From contig NZ_JAKNQL010000013.1 in NCBI RefSeq assembly GCF_022662375.1, forward strand, positions 62,001 to 126,000: DNA of 64,000 nucleotides, given 5' to 3'. The DNA is from Pseudomonas sp. CROZ-RG-20F-R04-15. Lineage in GTDB: Bacteria > Pseudomonadota > Gammaproteobacteria > Pseudomonadales > Pseudomonadaceae. Within the stretch, counting starts at the first letter, position 1. Every line of letters begins with the position of its first letter. A program made the position numbers and the translations under genes. The notes beneath the pieces were generated by a model that was given only the letters and a program-made list of their open reading frames with translations, ran no database searches and was not told the origin of the DNA. Shown here in pieces: positions 16,268 to 25,736 of this stretch.

Positions 16268-17620
16268 TTAGCGCATCTGCAGGATGATCGGACTGCTGCT
16301 GGCTGGATCGGTGTGTTCACGCAGTTTGCCCACCGACTGCGCATCGACCGCCGTGCTCTGATTGCCCCAAGTGCTGCGCATGAACGTCAGCACTTCGGCG
16401 ATCTGCTGGTCCGACAACTGCTCACGGAAGGCCGGCATGCGATAGGCATCCGGCACGCCGGCAGTCACGACACGCTGCGAACCATTCAGGGTGATGTTGA
16501 TCGCCGAAGCGCTCTCCTTGGCCAGTGCCGAGGTGGCGCCGGCCAAAGGTGGCATCCATTCAGGTTGACCCTTGCCGTCCAGACCATGGCAGGAAGCACA
16601 ACGCGTCACGTAGGTATGAGCACCGGGCGAATCCAGACGTTGCGCTGCCGGTACGGCTTGATACTGCCACGGCGCGCCATCCCGTTCGCGATCCCCGGGA
16701 AGTGACTTCAGGTAGTGGGCAATCGCGGTCAGATCGTCATCGCTCATGAACTGCGTTGAGTTGTTGAACGCTTCGGTCATCGAGCCGTAGACCACCGCGT
16801 GTTGATTGCGACCGGTCTTGAGAAACTGCACGATGTCCGCCTCGCTCCAGCGGCCCAGCCCGGTGTTGTGATCATCGCGCAGGCTCGGTGCGTACCAGCC
16901 ATCGAGCAACGCACCGGCGAGGTACGGTTTACCGGTGTCATCCAGTGCCTTCTCGTTGAACGCCAGGCCACGCGGCGTATGGCAACTGCCGCAGTGCCCG
17001 GCACCCTGAACGAGGTAAGCGCCACGGTTCCACTGTTCATCCTGCGACGGTTTCGCCGCATACGGTTCGGCATCGACGAACACACCGTTCCACAGTGCGA
17101 TCGGCCAGCGCAGGTTCAGCGGAAACGGAATGGCACTGGGGATGTTCGCCTGTTTAACCGGCGCCACGCCTTTCATGAAGAACGCATACAGCGCGCGCAC
17201 ATCGTCGTCACTGAGTTTGGCGTAGGACGGGTAGGGCATCGCCGGATACAGACGGCGACTGTCGGGTGCCACGCCGTGACGCACCGCTCGGTCGAAGTCC
17301 GCCAGGCTGTAGTGGCCGATGCCGGTGTCCGTGTCCGGGGTGATATTGGTCGCGTGGATCGAGCCCAGCGGTGTGGCCATTTCCAGGCCGCCGGCGAATG
17401 GCGCGCCGCCCGGCACGCTGTGACAGGCCACGCAATCGCTGAGCCTGGCGACGTATTCGCCACGCGCGACCAGTGCCGGGTCGATATCGGCCACGGCGAT
17501 CTGATGGTTTTCCAGGCGCGAGACAGGCTCGCGGGTGATATACCAGGCCAGCAGGCCTGCCGCGACCAGGCACGGCACGGCCAGCCAGCCAGCGGTTCTT
17601 GCGAATCGGCTGTTATTCAT
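16268..17620 (-). CDS. Triheme cytochrome c, electron acceptor of molybdenum hydroxylase
   Basis: 450 residues from ATG 17620 with GGAG 6 bases upstream (a TTG at 17641 is also in frame). A signal anchor (WLAVPCLVAAGLLAWYIT) is followed by three heme c motifs, CVACH, CGSCH and CASCH, with downstream axial-ligand methionines (for example AMPYPSYAKL). The size and three-heme layout match cytochrome subunits of membrane alcohol and aldehyde dehydrogenases. It follows the molybdopterin subunit by 17 bases and should carry its electrons to ubiquinone or a terminal oxidase. Confidence 0.93.
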   Translation of the reverse strand: MNNSRFARTAGWLAVPCLVAAGLLAWYITREPVSRLENHQIAVADIDPALVARGEYVARLSDCVACHSVPGGAPFAGGLEMATPLGSIHATNITPDTDTGIGHYSLADFDRAVRHGVAPDSRRLYPAMPYPSYAKLSDDDVRALYAFFMKGVAPVKQANIPSAIPFPLNLRWPIALWNGVFVDAEPYAAKPSQDEQWNRGAYLVQGAGHCGSCHTPRGLAFNEKALDDTGKPYLAGALLDGWYAPSLRDDHNTGLGRWSEADIVQFLKTGRNQHAVVYGSMTEAFNNSTQFMSDDDLTAIAHYLKSLPGDRERDGAPWQYQAVPAAQRLDSPGAHTYVTRCASCHGLDGKGQPEWMPPLAGATSALAKESASAINITLNGSQRVVTAGVPDAYRMPAFREQLSDQQIAEVLTFMRSTWGNQSTAVDAQSVGKLREHTDPASSSPIILQMR

Positions 17621-17637
17621 GGACGCTCCGGCGCTGA

Positions 17638-19884
17638 TCAAGTGAAGGTGTGTCGGCTCATGGGCAGGCTGCGCACCCGCTGACCGGTTAGCCTTGCCAC
17701 CGCGTTAGCGACGGCGGGCGCGACCGCAGGTAACGGCGGTTCACCGATGCCACCCATTTTTTCCCCGCTCTCGACCACCCGCACGTGAACCCGGGCCATC
17801 CGCGCAGGCGGCAGGATCGGATACAGGTCGTAGTTGCGCGCCCGGGGTTTGCCATCCACCCACACGGCTTCTTCCACCAAGGTTTGCGACAGCCCCAGCG
17901 CCACGGCGCCATTGACCTGCGCCTCGACAATCGCCGGGTTGACGATGCTGCCCGGGTCAATCGCCTGCCAGATGTCGTGCACCTTGACCTGACCGTTCTC
18001 GATGGACACCTCGGCGATCACCGCTGTCTCCGTTCCGAACGGCGAAGCCATGGCCACACCGCGCGCACGTCGGCTGCCATCCTCGGCGGTAAACGGCCCG
18101 CGCTTCCAGCCGCCGGACAGTTCACCCACCGCTTGCAGCAGCGTGGTCAGGCGTTTGTTGTCGCGCAGCAAATGCAGGCGCAGGTCGAACGGATCTTTGC
18201 CGCCCTTGTCGGCCAGTTCGTCGAGGAACGATTCATAGAAGAAATCGTTGAGCGAATTGCCCACCGAACGCCAGTAACCGAGCATCGCCGGGCCTTTGAC
18301 GTAGATCTGCGCGATGCGTTTGTTGGCGATCGCATAGGACTTGCCCGACAACCCTTCAAGCGCCGTAGGGTCGAGTTTCTCACCCTGCTTGCCGGCGAGC
18401 GCTTCGGTCGGGCCTTCGGTGGCACTGATCGCTTCGATTGCCAGCGGCCAGCCGTCGCTGTCCAGCGCAGCGCGGAAATTCACTGCAGCAACGGGACGGA
18501 GCACGTCACGCAGAAACTCTTCCTCGCGACTCCAGATCAGTTTGACCGGGCGGCCAACTGCCTTGGACAGCGCAATCGCCTGAGGGTAGGGACTGGCCGA
18601 ATCGTAGAGGAAATGCCGGCCAAAGAATCCGCCCAGCAGCGGCGAATGCAAGGTGATGCGCGAAAGATCGAGGCCCGTGCGTTTGGCGATGTCGGCGCGG
18701 AACATGTCCGGCGCCTGATTCGGCAACCAGACTTCCAGCGAACCGTCCGGGTTGAAGCGGGCCAGTGCCGAAGGCGGTTCCAGTTGACTGTGATTCAGGT
18801 ATTGGTTGTGGTAAGTGGCGTCGATCCGGGTCTTGGAATCCTTGAGGATCGAAGCCACGTCGCCTTGGTTTTCATCATCTTTGGCCGGGCCTTTGTCTTC
18901 CGCAAGGCGCTTGAACCAGGCATCGCTGGAAAAGTCGGCGGGCATCGGCCGCACTTTGCTCTCGGCGGTTGGCTCCTGCCAGTCGACCTGAATCGCTTCG
19001 ACCGCACGTTTGGCGTGCCACCAGCGCTCGGCAACCACCGCCACGGCACCCGGCAGACAATGCACGGAATGTACGCCTTTCATTGCCTTGACCTGCTCTT
19101 CGTTGCGCAGGTTGCCCACGGTCATGCCCAGGCGCGGAGCATGTTGAACGGCGGCATGGAGCATGTCGTCGACTTTCAGATCGATGCTGTACAGCGCCTT
19201 GCCCGTGGACTTGTCGTAGGCATCGAGGCGCTTCACCGGTTTGCCGATCCAGCGGAACTGGCTCGGATCACGCAGCTTCACGGAAGCCGGATCAGGAACC
19301 GGCAGATCCATCGCACGCTCGGCCAGTTCACCGTAGGCCAGCGAGCGGCCAGACTTGGCGTGCACGACTTTGCCGGGTTCGGTGCTCAACTCGCTTATCG
19401 GCACGCCAAGTTGCTGCGCGCCCGCCTGCAATAACATGGCGCGGGCAAGGGCGCCGAGGCGGCGCATGACCGGGTAACTCATGCGCACCGACATGCTGCC
19501 GCCGGTGATACGCATGCCGTTTTCCAATACCACATAGGCTTCGCCGGGTGGTGCCGCTTCGACCAGAAAGGTCGACGGATCGGCATCCAGTTCTTCACCG
19601 ACGATCTGCGCCATCGCGGTGAATGTGCCTTGTCCGCCTTCCATGAACGGGCAGAGCAAACGCACGCGATTGTCCGGGCGGATCTCGAGAAACGCCGGCA
19701 CCTGCGTGCCACGCTCGGCCGAAGCCGCTGCTGCTTGCACGCGTGTTGTACCGAGCGGCAGACCGAAACCGAGGACCAGTGCGCCGACGGCGGTGCCGGT
19801 GAGAAAACGTCTGCGCGATACATTGATCGGTTCGTGCAGATCCAGTACCGAGGCATGCTGTGAAGGATCGATTCGAACGTTCAT
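17638..19884 (-). CDS. Molybdopterin-binding subunit, isoquinoline 1-oxidoreductase/aldehyde dehydrogenase type
   Basis: 748 residues from ATG 19884; TGATG overlaps the stop of the 2Fe-2S gene. A twin-arginine signal (VSRRRFLTGTAVGALVLGFGLPLG, about residue 22) shows export. The large xanthine-dehydrogenase family fold is recognisable from FRWIGKPVKRLDAYDKSTGKALYSID, PGAVAVVAERWWHAKRAVEAIQVDW, LLGGFFGRHFLYDS and the C-terminal GGIGEPPLPAVAPAVANA with its catalytic Glu. Such subunits of the IorB type oxidise aldehydes or N-heterocycles in the periplasm. The real substrate is not evident. Confidence 0.93.
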   Translation of the reverse strand: MNVRIDPSQHASVLDLHEPINVSRRRFLTGTAVGALVLGFGLPLGTTRVQAAAASAERGTQVPAFLEIRPDNRVRLLCPFMEGGQGTFTAMAQIVGEELDADPSTFLVEAAPPGEAYVVLENGMRITGGSMSVRMSYPVMRRLGALARAMLLQAGAQQLGVPISELSTEPGKVVHAKSGRSLAYGELAERAMDLPVPDPASVKLRDPSQFRWIGKPVKRLDAYDKSTGKALYSIDLKVDDMLHAAVQHAPRLGMTVGNLRNEEQVKAMKGVHSVHCLPGAVAVVAERWWHAKRAVEAIQVDWQEPTAESKVRPMPADFSSDAWFKRLAEDKGPAKDDENQGDVASILKDSKTRIDATYHNQYLNHSQLEPPSALARFNPDGSLEVWLPNQAPDMFRADIAKRTGLDLSRITLHSPLLGGFFGRHFLYDSASPYPQAIALSKAVGRPVKLIWSREEEFLRDVLRPVAAVNFRAALDSDGWPLAIEAISATEGPTEALAGKQGEKLDPTALEGLSGKSYAIANKRIAQIYVKGPAMLGYWRSVGNSLNDFFYESFLDELADKGGKDPFDLRLHLLRDNKRLTTLLQAVGELSGGWKRGPFTAEDGSRRARGVAMASPFGTETAVIAEVSIENGQVKVHDIWQAIDPGSIVNPAIVEAQVNGAVALGLSQTLVEEAVWVDGKPRARNYDLYPILPPARMARVHVRVVESGEKMGGIGEPPLPAVAPAVANAVARLTGQRVRSLPMSRHTFT

Positions 19885-20339
19885 CACGCGTCTCCCTTGC
19901 CGGCAAGCTCATGCACAGCGGCATGAATGGCGTTGTAAGTACCGCAACGGCACAGATTGACCATTGCCGCTTCGATCTGCGCATCACTCGGTTTGGGGTT
20001 TTGCTTGAGCAGCGCGGTGGCGGCCATCACCTGGCCGGACTGGCAGTAGCCGCACTGAGCGACCTGCAGATCGACCCAAGTCGAGACCACGCGTTTGCCC
20101 ACGTCATCGCTTTCGATAGCCTCAATGGTGGTGACCTCGCGGCCGACCACACCGGCCACTGGCGTGACGCACGAGCGCACGACGTTGCCATCCACCAGCA
20201 CCGAGCAGGCACCGCATTGCGCCAGTCCGCAGCCGTACTTGGTGCCGGTCATGCCCAGATCATCGCGGATCACCCAGAGCAAGGGCGTATCGGCGTCGGC
20301 ATCGACCTGATAGGTCTTCTGGTTGATTCGTAGTTCCAT
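19884..20339 (-). CDS. 2Fe-2S subunit of molybdenum hydroxylase
   Basis: 151 residues of the IorA/CoxS type. The first cluster motif is GCGLAQCGACSVLVDG with a further cysteine in VRSCVTPV; the second cluster is CGYCQSGQVM and CRCGTYNAIHAAV. No signal peptide is present, so it is expected to be carried out by the Tat signal of the molybdopterin subunit. It is the first gene of the operon, and its stop overlaps the following start by one base. The AraC gene upstream is 77 bases away in the same direction. Confidence 0.95.
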   Translation of the reverse strand: MELRINQKTYQVDADADTPLLWVIRDDLGMTGTKYGCGLAQCGACSVLVDGNVVRSCVTPVAGVVGREVTTIEAIESDDVGKRVVSTWVDLQVAQCGYCQSGQVMAATALLKQNPKPSDAQIEAAMVNLCRCGTYNAIHAAVHELAGKGDA

Positions 20340-20416
20340 GATTCACCCGCTGATCATCGGTTGACGTGCATTGTTATGAGCGGTGACACGCGGCGAGGCG
20401 CATCAGCGTTTTTCGT

Positions 20417-21349
20417 TCAATTGGCGACTGTGCCCAGCGCTTCCGCCTCGAATGGCTGCCCGCGCAGGAGGGCAATGTCACGACTCGGCGCGGTGCCGAA
20501 CAGGCGGCCATATTCACGGCTGAACTGCGAAGGGCTTTCGTAGCCGACCGCAAACGCCGCGCGCGAAACGTCGAGGCGCTCGACCAGCATCAGCCGCCGC
20601 GCTTCGTTGAGCCGCAGCCATTTCTGATACTGCAGCGGACTCATGCCGGTGAGCTGGCGGAAATGATGGTGAAAGGTCGGCGCGCTCATCTGCACCCGCG
20701 CGGCCAGATCGTCGATGCGCAGGGCTTCGGCGTAGTTGACCTTGAGCCAGTCAATCGCCTTGGCGATGCGGTAACCCTGACCATCGACGGCCGTGATCTG
20801 CCGCAGCCGTGCGCCTTGATCGGTGTGCAGCAGCCGATAGTGGATTTCGCGCAAAATCAGCGGCGCCAGCACCGGAATCGCCTCGGGTTCATCAAGCAAT
20901 GCCAGCAGGCGATCGAGTGCGCCCTCCAGCGCAGACGACAGGCTGCCAATCGCGGCGCCGGAGCCCGTTGATGGCTGCCGCTTGGCCGGCAAGCCACTCT
21001 TGGTGATGACTTCGGCGAGCATGCTCACATCCAGTTTCAGCACCAGACCGACACAGGGCTGTTCGGGACTGGCAAGCGTCACTTCGGAGTTGGCGGGCAG
21101 GTCCAGCGACGTCACCAGAAACCGCGAAGGGTCATAGCTGTAACCCTCACCACCGACCCACAAACGTTTTTCGCCGCGACCGACGAGAATCAGGCTCGGT
21201 TCGATCATGCACACCACGGGGGGCGCCGGCTGGTCGCGACGAAACAGCGACAGTCCGGGTATGGCCGTGGCGAAGTCACCCGGCGCGCTCACGCGCGGGT
21301 CGATGTTCAATGCCAAAGGCGATTCTTCGGGCAGAGGGGTAGGGATCAT
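20417..21349 (-). CDS. AraC family transcriptional regulator
   Basis: 310 residues. An N-terminal AraC-type ligand domain of the kind seen in regulators of alcohol and aldehyde metabolism (PGLSLFRRDQPAPPVVCMIEPSLILVGRGEKRLWVGG) is followed by two helix-turn-helix motifs (LRIDDLAARVQMSAPTFHHHFRQLTGMSPLQYQKWLRL and AFAVGYESPSQFSREYGRLFG, residues 225-290). It lies just upstream of the molybdenum hydroxylase operon in the same direction, and divergent from the MFS gene at 21580, so either could be its target. Confidence 0.93.
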   Translation of the reverse strand: MIPTPLPEESPLALNIDPRVSAPGDFATAIPGLSLFRRDQPAPPVVCMIEPSLILVGRGEKRLWVGGEGYSYDPSRFLVTSLDLPANSEVTLASPEQPCVGLVLKLDVSMLAEVITKSGLPAKRQPSTGSGAAIGSLSSALEGALDRLLALLDEPEAIPVLAPLILREIHYRLLHTDQGARLRQITAVDGQGYRIAKAIDWLKVNYAEALRIDDLAARVQMSAPTFHHHFRQLTGMSPLQYQKWLRLNEARRLMLVERLDVSRAAFAVGYESPSQFSREYGRLFGTAPSRDIALLRGQPFEAEALGTVAN

Positions 21350-21579
21350 GTCGGGTCACTCCTGTTGAGCGAACTCTAATCCGCGCACGAGACGTTTCCT
21401 ATCCATCACCCTGCATCGCCAGAGGATCAGGCAAGCATTCAAGAGGAATGCACTAGGGAAGGGCCGGATTGACCGGGAGAATGTGTCTATCTGTTTCGGG
21501 GGCAGTGCCCGGATGGACGTCGAACTGCTTGCCCCTGCGCATCACATCCACCCGTTTTTTCGCATCACAGGTCGTTTAA

Positions 21580-22824
21580 ATGACATTTCCTTCTACAGAT
21601 CCTTCCAAAAGAACAGGCGGCTGGAGCGCCGTGCTGGCCATGTCGCTGGCCGCATTCGCTTTGGTCGCTTCAGAATTCATGCCGGTCAGTCTGCTGACGC
21701 CGATTGCGGCAGACCTGCACATCAGCGAAGGCCAGGCCGGGCAGGGGATTTCCGTGTCCGGCGCCTTTGCCTTGATCACCAGTCTGTTGATTGCCTCGGT
21801 CGCCGCGCGGATCGAACGCAAGAAATTGCTGCTGGGTCTGACCTTGTTGATGATCGTCTCCGGTACGGTCGTCGCGGTCGCGCCGGGTTATCCGTCATTC
21901 ATGTTCGGACGTGCGTTGATCGGGATCGCGATTGGTGGTTTCTGGTCGCTGTCGGCGGCGACTGCAATGCGTCTGGTGAAGCCTGAACAGGTTTCGCGAG
22001 CGCTGGCCATCGTCAATGGCGGTAACGCGCTGGCGACGGTCATCGCCGCTCCGGCAGGGAGTTTTCTCGGTTCGCTGATCGGCTGGCGCGGCGCATTCTT
22101 TTGTGTGGTTCCGGTCGCGGTGCTTGCCGCCGTGTGGCTGCTGATCAGCCTTCCATCCTTCAAGGCCGAACGCCAGCCCGGAAGCGGCAACGTCCTGCGG
22201 CTGATGAAGCAATTGCCAGTGGCCTTGGGCATGATCGCTGTCAGCGTATTTTTCATGGGCCAGTTCATGCTGTTCACCTACCTGCGGCCCTTTCTTGAAG
22301 GCGTGACGGGCGTCAGCGTTTCTACGTTGTCCTTGATGCTGCTGGGGCTGGGACTGGCCGGTTTTATCGGTACCTTTCTGATCGAACGGTTTATGGGCCG
22401 CGGCCTCTACCGCACGTTAACCGTCATCCCACTGATCATGGCGGCCATCGCGCTGGCATTAGTCAGCTTCGGCAAATCACCGCTGCTGACCGCCATGTTG
22501 CTCGGCCTCTGGGGACTGGTGGCTACCGCCGCGCCGGTCGGCTGGTGGACATGGCTGGCGCAAACGCTGCCGGATGATGCGGAGGCTGGAGGCGGCTTGC
22601 TCGTGGCGATTGTCCAACTGGCGATCGCCGGTGGCGCAATCATTGGAGGTTTGGCCTTTGATCTGAGCGGTTACAAAGCTACATTCGAGCTTAGCGCCGC
22701 TGTCTTGGTTGTCGCCTCAGTGCTGGCATGGCTGGCGGGGCGCAATGCCACGGAGGTTCATCTTGTTGAGTCGGCAGTTCATTCGGACACGGTTCCCGGC
22801 GATCCTGAGACCCGATTTGTCTGA
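21580..22824 (+). CDS. MFS efflux transporter, NepI-like
   Basis: 414 residues with 12 membrane segments. The N-terminal SLAAFALVASEFMPVSLLTPIAADLHISEGQAGQGISV is characteristic of the drug:H+ antiporter-1 branch that includes NepI (purine ribonucleoside efflux), AraJ and SotB. The motif between helices 2 and 3, ARIERKKLLLG, is the MFS A motif. It is divergent from the AraC gene, separated by 230 bases in which I see no other gene. The exported substrate is inferred only from resemblance. Confidence 0.9.
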   Translation: MTFPSTDPSKRTGGWSAVLAMSLAAFALVASEFMPVSLLTPIAADLHISEGQAGQGISVSGAFALITSLLIASVAARIERKKLLLGLTLLMIVSGTVVAVAPGYPSFMFGRALIGIAIGGFWSLSAATAMRLVKPEQVSRALAIVNGGNALATVIAAPAGSFLGSLIGWRGAFFCVVPVAVLAAVWLLISLPSFKAERQPGSGNVLRLMKQLPVALGMIAVSVFFMGQFMLFTYLRPFLEGVTGVSVSTLSLMLLGLGLAGFIGTFLIERFMGRGLYRTLTVIPLIMAAIALALVSFGKSPLLTAMLLGLWGLVATAAPVGWWTWLAQTLPDDAEAGGGLLVAIVQLAIAGGAIIGGLAFDLSGYKATFELSAAVLVVASVLAWLAGRNATEVHLVESAVHSDTVPGDPETRFV

Positions 22825-22840
22825 TCAAGCACGAAGCTGC

Positions 22841-23302
22841 TCAGTGCGCCAATGACGGTTGCGTCGCGACCGAGACAGTGAAGACCACGACAAACAGCAC
22901 GACGATGCCCCAGAACAACACCATGACGGTCAGCATGACGACCTTAAGGCCTTGATAAAGCCTGCGCAGCCAATGGCCTTCGGGTTTCGCTTCAACGCGG
23001 GTTCTGAGTACGCCTTTCAAATAGAAGCCGAGCAGCGCCAACAGCGCGCTATCGATCGCCAGCGCAGGCAGGCCGGCTACGGGGAAAATGCTTTCCCACC
23101 GATAGAAAGAAGACCGGCTCAGGAAGACCACATAACAAGTCAGACTGCCGTAGGGCAGTGCTCTCCACCATTTGCCGGCGAGCGCTCCGACCATCAGGCA
23201 CATGATCACCATGAACGGGCTGAGGAGAATATGGAGCATCCACTCCAGTACGTTGGGCAAGTAGTCCGGGGAATGGATACTGCGCCAGAGGTATTCCAAC
23301 AT
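22841..23302 (-). CDS. Hypothetical four-helix inner-membrane protein
   Basis: 153 residues with four predicted membrane segments (around HILLSPFMVIMCLMVGALAG, LPYGSLTCYVVFLS, LPALAIDSALLALLGFYL and VVMLTVMVLFWGIVVLFVVVFTVSVA). AGGA precedes ATG 23302. I do not recognise the family. It converges on the MFS gene with 16 bases between the stops and lies downstream of a LysR gene in the same direction (163 bases apart). Confidence 0.7.
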   Translation of the reverse strand: MLEYLWRSIHSPDYLPNVLEWMLHILLSPFMVIMCLMVGALAGKWWRALPYGSLTCYVVFLSRSSFYRWESIFPVAGLPALAIDSALLALLGFYLKGVLRTRVEAKPEGHWLRRLYQGLKVVMLTVMVLFWGIVVLFVVVFTVSVATQPSLAH

Positions 23303-23465
23303 TGATCGGGTTCCTGCCGTCCATGAAGTAAGTACTGCTGCGGTGCTTCCGTGCTGCTGGAGGATATCGGCGTGTTTTTGGGTTACATGAGGGGGTTATG
23401 GGAATTGGGCAGGAATGCACATTCGCGAAGGAGCAGCTCTGCCCCGTGACCACCGTTTACACAGC

Positions 23466-24386
23466 TCAATCGCTACAGTTCAAGCCAGTCGGAATGAAGC
23501 AGCGGAAGCGCTCTTGCAGCCACTCGATAAAAGCTTGAACCTGGGGCGCCAGATGAGTCCGGCTCGGGTATAGCAATGACACGGGACGAGGGGCTGGCCG
23601 ATAGGGTTTTAGAATCTCCACCAAACCGCGACTTTCCAAATGCTCGGCCACGGCGATCCCGGGCGCCTGAATTATTCCGAAACCCGACACGCCACACTGA
23701 ACGTACGCATTCGACTCGGTGACGGTGATGCCGGCGTTACTCACAAAGGATCGATCCTGACCTTTCACCGAAAAATGCCAGGGCAATGTTCTGTTGCTCT
23801 GACCGGACAAGAAGTTGACGCCTCGATGGGAGGCCAGATCGTCGAGTGTCTTGGGCTCGCCATGCTCGTTCAAGTACCCGGGCGCGGCACACGTCACCAT
23901 CGTCGCCATCGCGACAGGGCGAGCAATCAAGCTCGAATCCGGTAGATCGCCGATACGCAACGCACAGTCGATGCCTTCGCCGATCAAGTCGACGGCCCGA
24001 TCAGTCACGCCCAGGACCATGTTGATACCTGGGTAGGAGGCGGTGAATTCTTTAAGGCTATTGATGAATTTCATTTGCGCAAAGGCGCTTGGGATATCGA
24101 CGCGAAGTCGGCCTGTGAGTGTTACTCCGGATCGATCGAACATTGAGGTCGCAGCAGCAATACCCGCCAGAATTTCCTGCACCCGCTCATAGAACCTCTC
24201 GCCCTCGGCGGTGAGTGCGACCTTTCTCGTGGTGCGCTGGAACAAGCGCACGCCCAATGACGTTTCCAGCTCCTGGATGTACCGAGTGACCTGAGGTCGC
24301 CCGATGTCCAGCGATTCGGCGGCTTTGGTAAAGCTGCCAAGTTCGGCAAGCCTGGCGAACAGCCGCATCGATTGAAGCAATTCCAT
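23466..24386 (-). CDS. LysR family transcriptional regulator
   Basis: 306 residues. The N-terminal helix-turn-helix (SFTKAAESLDIGRPQVTRYIQELETSLGVRLFQRTTRKVALT, residues 18-60) is followed by the effector domain (GRLRVDIPSAFAQMKFINSLKEF). This is the CrgA/PgrR-like branch that commonly controls a divergent oxidoreductase. The gene is divergent from the alcohol dehydrogenase family gene at 24560, and a perfect 11-bp inverted repeat (24425-24458) lies 38 bases upstream of its start. Confidence 0.93.
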   Translation of the reverse strand: MELLQSMRLFARLAELGSFTKAAESLDIGRPQVTRYIQELETSLGVRLFQRTTRKVALTAEGERFYERVQEILAGIAAATSMFDRSGVTLTGRLRVDIPSAFAQMKFINSLKEFTASYPGINMVLGVTDRAVDLIGEGIDCALRIGDLPDSSLIARPVAMATMVTCAAPGYLNEHGEPKTLDDLASHRGVNFLSGQSNRTLPWHFSVKGQDRSFVSNAGITVTESNAYVQCGVSGFGIIQAPGIAVAEHLESRGLVEILKPYRPAPRPVSLLYPSRTHLAPQVQAFIEWLQERFRCFIPTGLNCSD

Positions 24387-24424
24387 GACGCTTTCCTATG
24401 AACCCCGAATGAATAAGAGGTTGA

Positions 24425-24458
24425 ACATGATTGTTATCCAAGAATAGAACAATCATGT
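24425..24458. promoter_or_regulatory. Perfect 11-bp inverted repeat, candidate LysR operator
   Basis: ACATGATTGTT (24425-24435) and AACAATCATGT (24448-24458) flank 12 bases. It lies between the divergent LysR and alcohol dehydrogenase family genes, the expected place for a LysR dimer-of-dimers site. It is followed on the plus strand by CTTTTT, so it might also terminate a stray transcript, but the AT-rich stem and divergent location favour an operator. Confidence 0.6.
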
Positions 24459-24559
24459 CTTTTTCCACGCATTTATTGCGCGTCCTCAACAGCGAAAAAT
24501 GCACCCAAGGCGGAACCGGCTCTGGTTCGAGGCCATTGATGTGTATTTGGAGATTGGCA

Positions 24560-25573
24560 ATGAAAGCTTGGTTATTGAACGATTTCGGACTCGACAACCT
24601 GCAATTGGGAGAGGTTGCGACCCCGCAACCCAAGGCTGGCGAGTTACTGGTGAAGGTCGGCGCTGTCTCGCTCAACTTTCGCGACAAGGCTATCGTCGAC
24701 GGCATTTATGAACCGCACAGGGTGCCCAAACCGCTGATTCCGGTGAGCGATGCAGCCGGCACGGTGGTGGCGATTGGTGACAACGTCACGCGTTTTAAAA
24801 TCGGTGATCGCGTCAACTCCCACCTTTACTCACGTTGGCTGGATGGCGAGCCAGGGCCGAACGAACCCGATTACTGCTTCGGTTCGCCGTTGCCCGGCGG
24901 TCTGGCCGAATACATGATCATCCATGAAGACAGCGCCGTCGGTGCACCCGACAACATGAGCGACGAGGAGGCGGCAACACTGCCCATTGCTGCGCTCACA
25001 GCCTGGTATTCGCTGGTGGACTTTGGACAAATCCAGCCGGGCCAAACCGTATTGGTTCAAGGTACTGGAGGTGTATCGATATTTGCCGTGCAGATTGCTA
25101 CTGCACTTGGCGCGAAGGTCATCGCAACATCGAGCAGCGACCAGAATCTGCAAACCGTGAAGGGGCTGGGAGCTGTGGCGGGCATCAACTACAGAACGAC
25201 TGCGGAATGGGCGGACGAAGTGCTGAAGCTGACCGAAGGCAAGGGCGTGGATCTGTTACTCGATGTGGCCGGTGGCAGTGGCATCAACCAATCGGTCGCA
25301 GCAACCAAGGCATCGGGGCGTATTGCGCAGATCGGCTTTCTGACAGGGCAAACCGTCGAACTCAATCTGATGCCACTCATTTTCCGCCAGACGACCATTC
25401 GCGGTATCGCCGTGGCGCCGCGTTCATCATTCGACCGGATGAATACTTTCCTCAACGAGCACAAAATCCGTCCCGTGATTGATCAGGTCTATCCGTTCGA
25501 GAAAGCACGAGAAGCTTACGAACATCTCGCGAGGGGAGCATTTGGAAAAGTAGTGATCAACGTCGTTAGATAA
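24560..25573 (+). CDS. Zinc-independent alcohol dehydrogenase/quinone oxidoreductase family protein
   Basis: 337 residues from ATG 24560 (GGAG 8 bases upstream). It is a medium-chain dehydrogenase: a GroES-like N-domain with SLNFRDKAIVDGIY, where the catalytic-zinc cysteine is replaced by Asn, and a Rossmann domain with VLVQGTGGVSIFAVQIATALGAKVIATSSS. Lack of zinc ligands points to the quinone oxidoreductase or enoyl reductase branch using NADPH. The substrate is unknown. It is the apparent target of the divergent LysR gene and is closed by a strong terminator. Confidence 0.9.
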   Translation: MKAWLLNDFGLDNLQLGEVATPQPKAGELLVKVGAVSLNFRDKAIVDGIYEPHRVPKPLIPVSDAAGTVVAIGDNVTRFKIGDRVNSHLYSRWLDGEPGPNEPDYCFGSPLPGGLAEYMIIHEDSAVGAPDNMSDEEAATLPIAALTAWYSLVDFGQIQPGQTVLVQGTGGVSIFAVQIATALGAKVIATSSSDQNLQTVKGLGAVAGINYRTTAEWADEVLKLTEGKGVDLLLDVAGGSGINQSVAATKASGRIAQIGFLTGQTVELNLMPLIFRQTTIRGIAVAPRSSFDRMNTFLNEHKIRPVIDQVYPFEKAREAYEHLARGAFGKVVINVVR

Positions 25574-25577
25574 CGTT

Positions 25578-25602
25578 AAGGCGCCAATCTGGCGCCTTTT
25601 TT
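25578..25602 (+). terminator. Rho-independent terminator
   Basis: GGCGCC (25580-25585), loop AATCT, GGCGCC (25591-25596), then six T residues, right after the dehydrogenase stop. AA before and TT after extend the stem by two pairs. Confidence 0.92.
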
Positions 25603-25736
25603 CTCGCCCATCGCAGCAGATTCTGATGTCAACGCATAAACAGAGGCCGTCGGACGACCCATTCCGAAGGCGCTACGTGAGTTTGAAAAAACTTGCTAAT
25701 CACAATCCACTTGCCATCAACTTTCTGGCTGCCACC

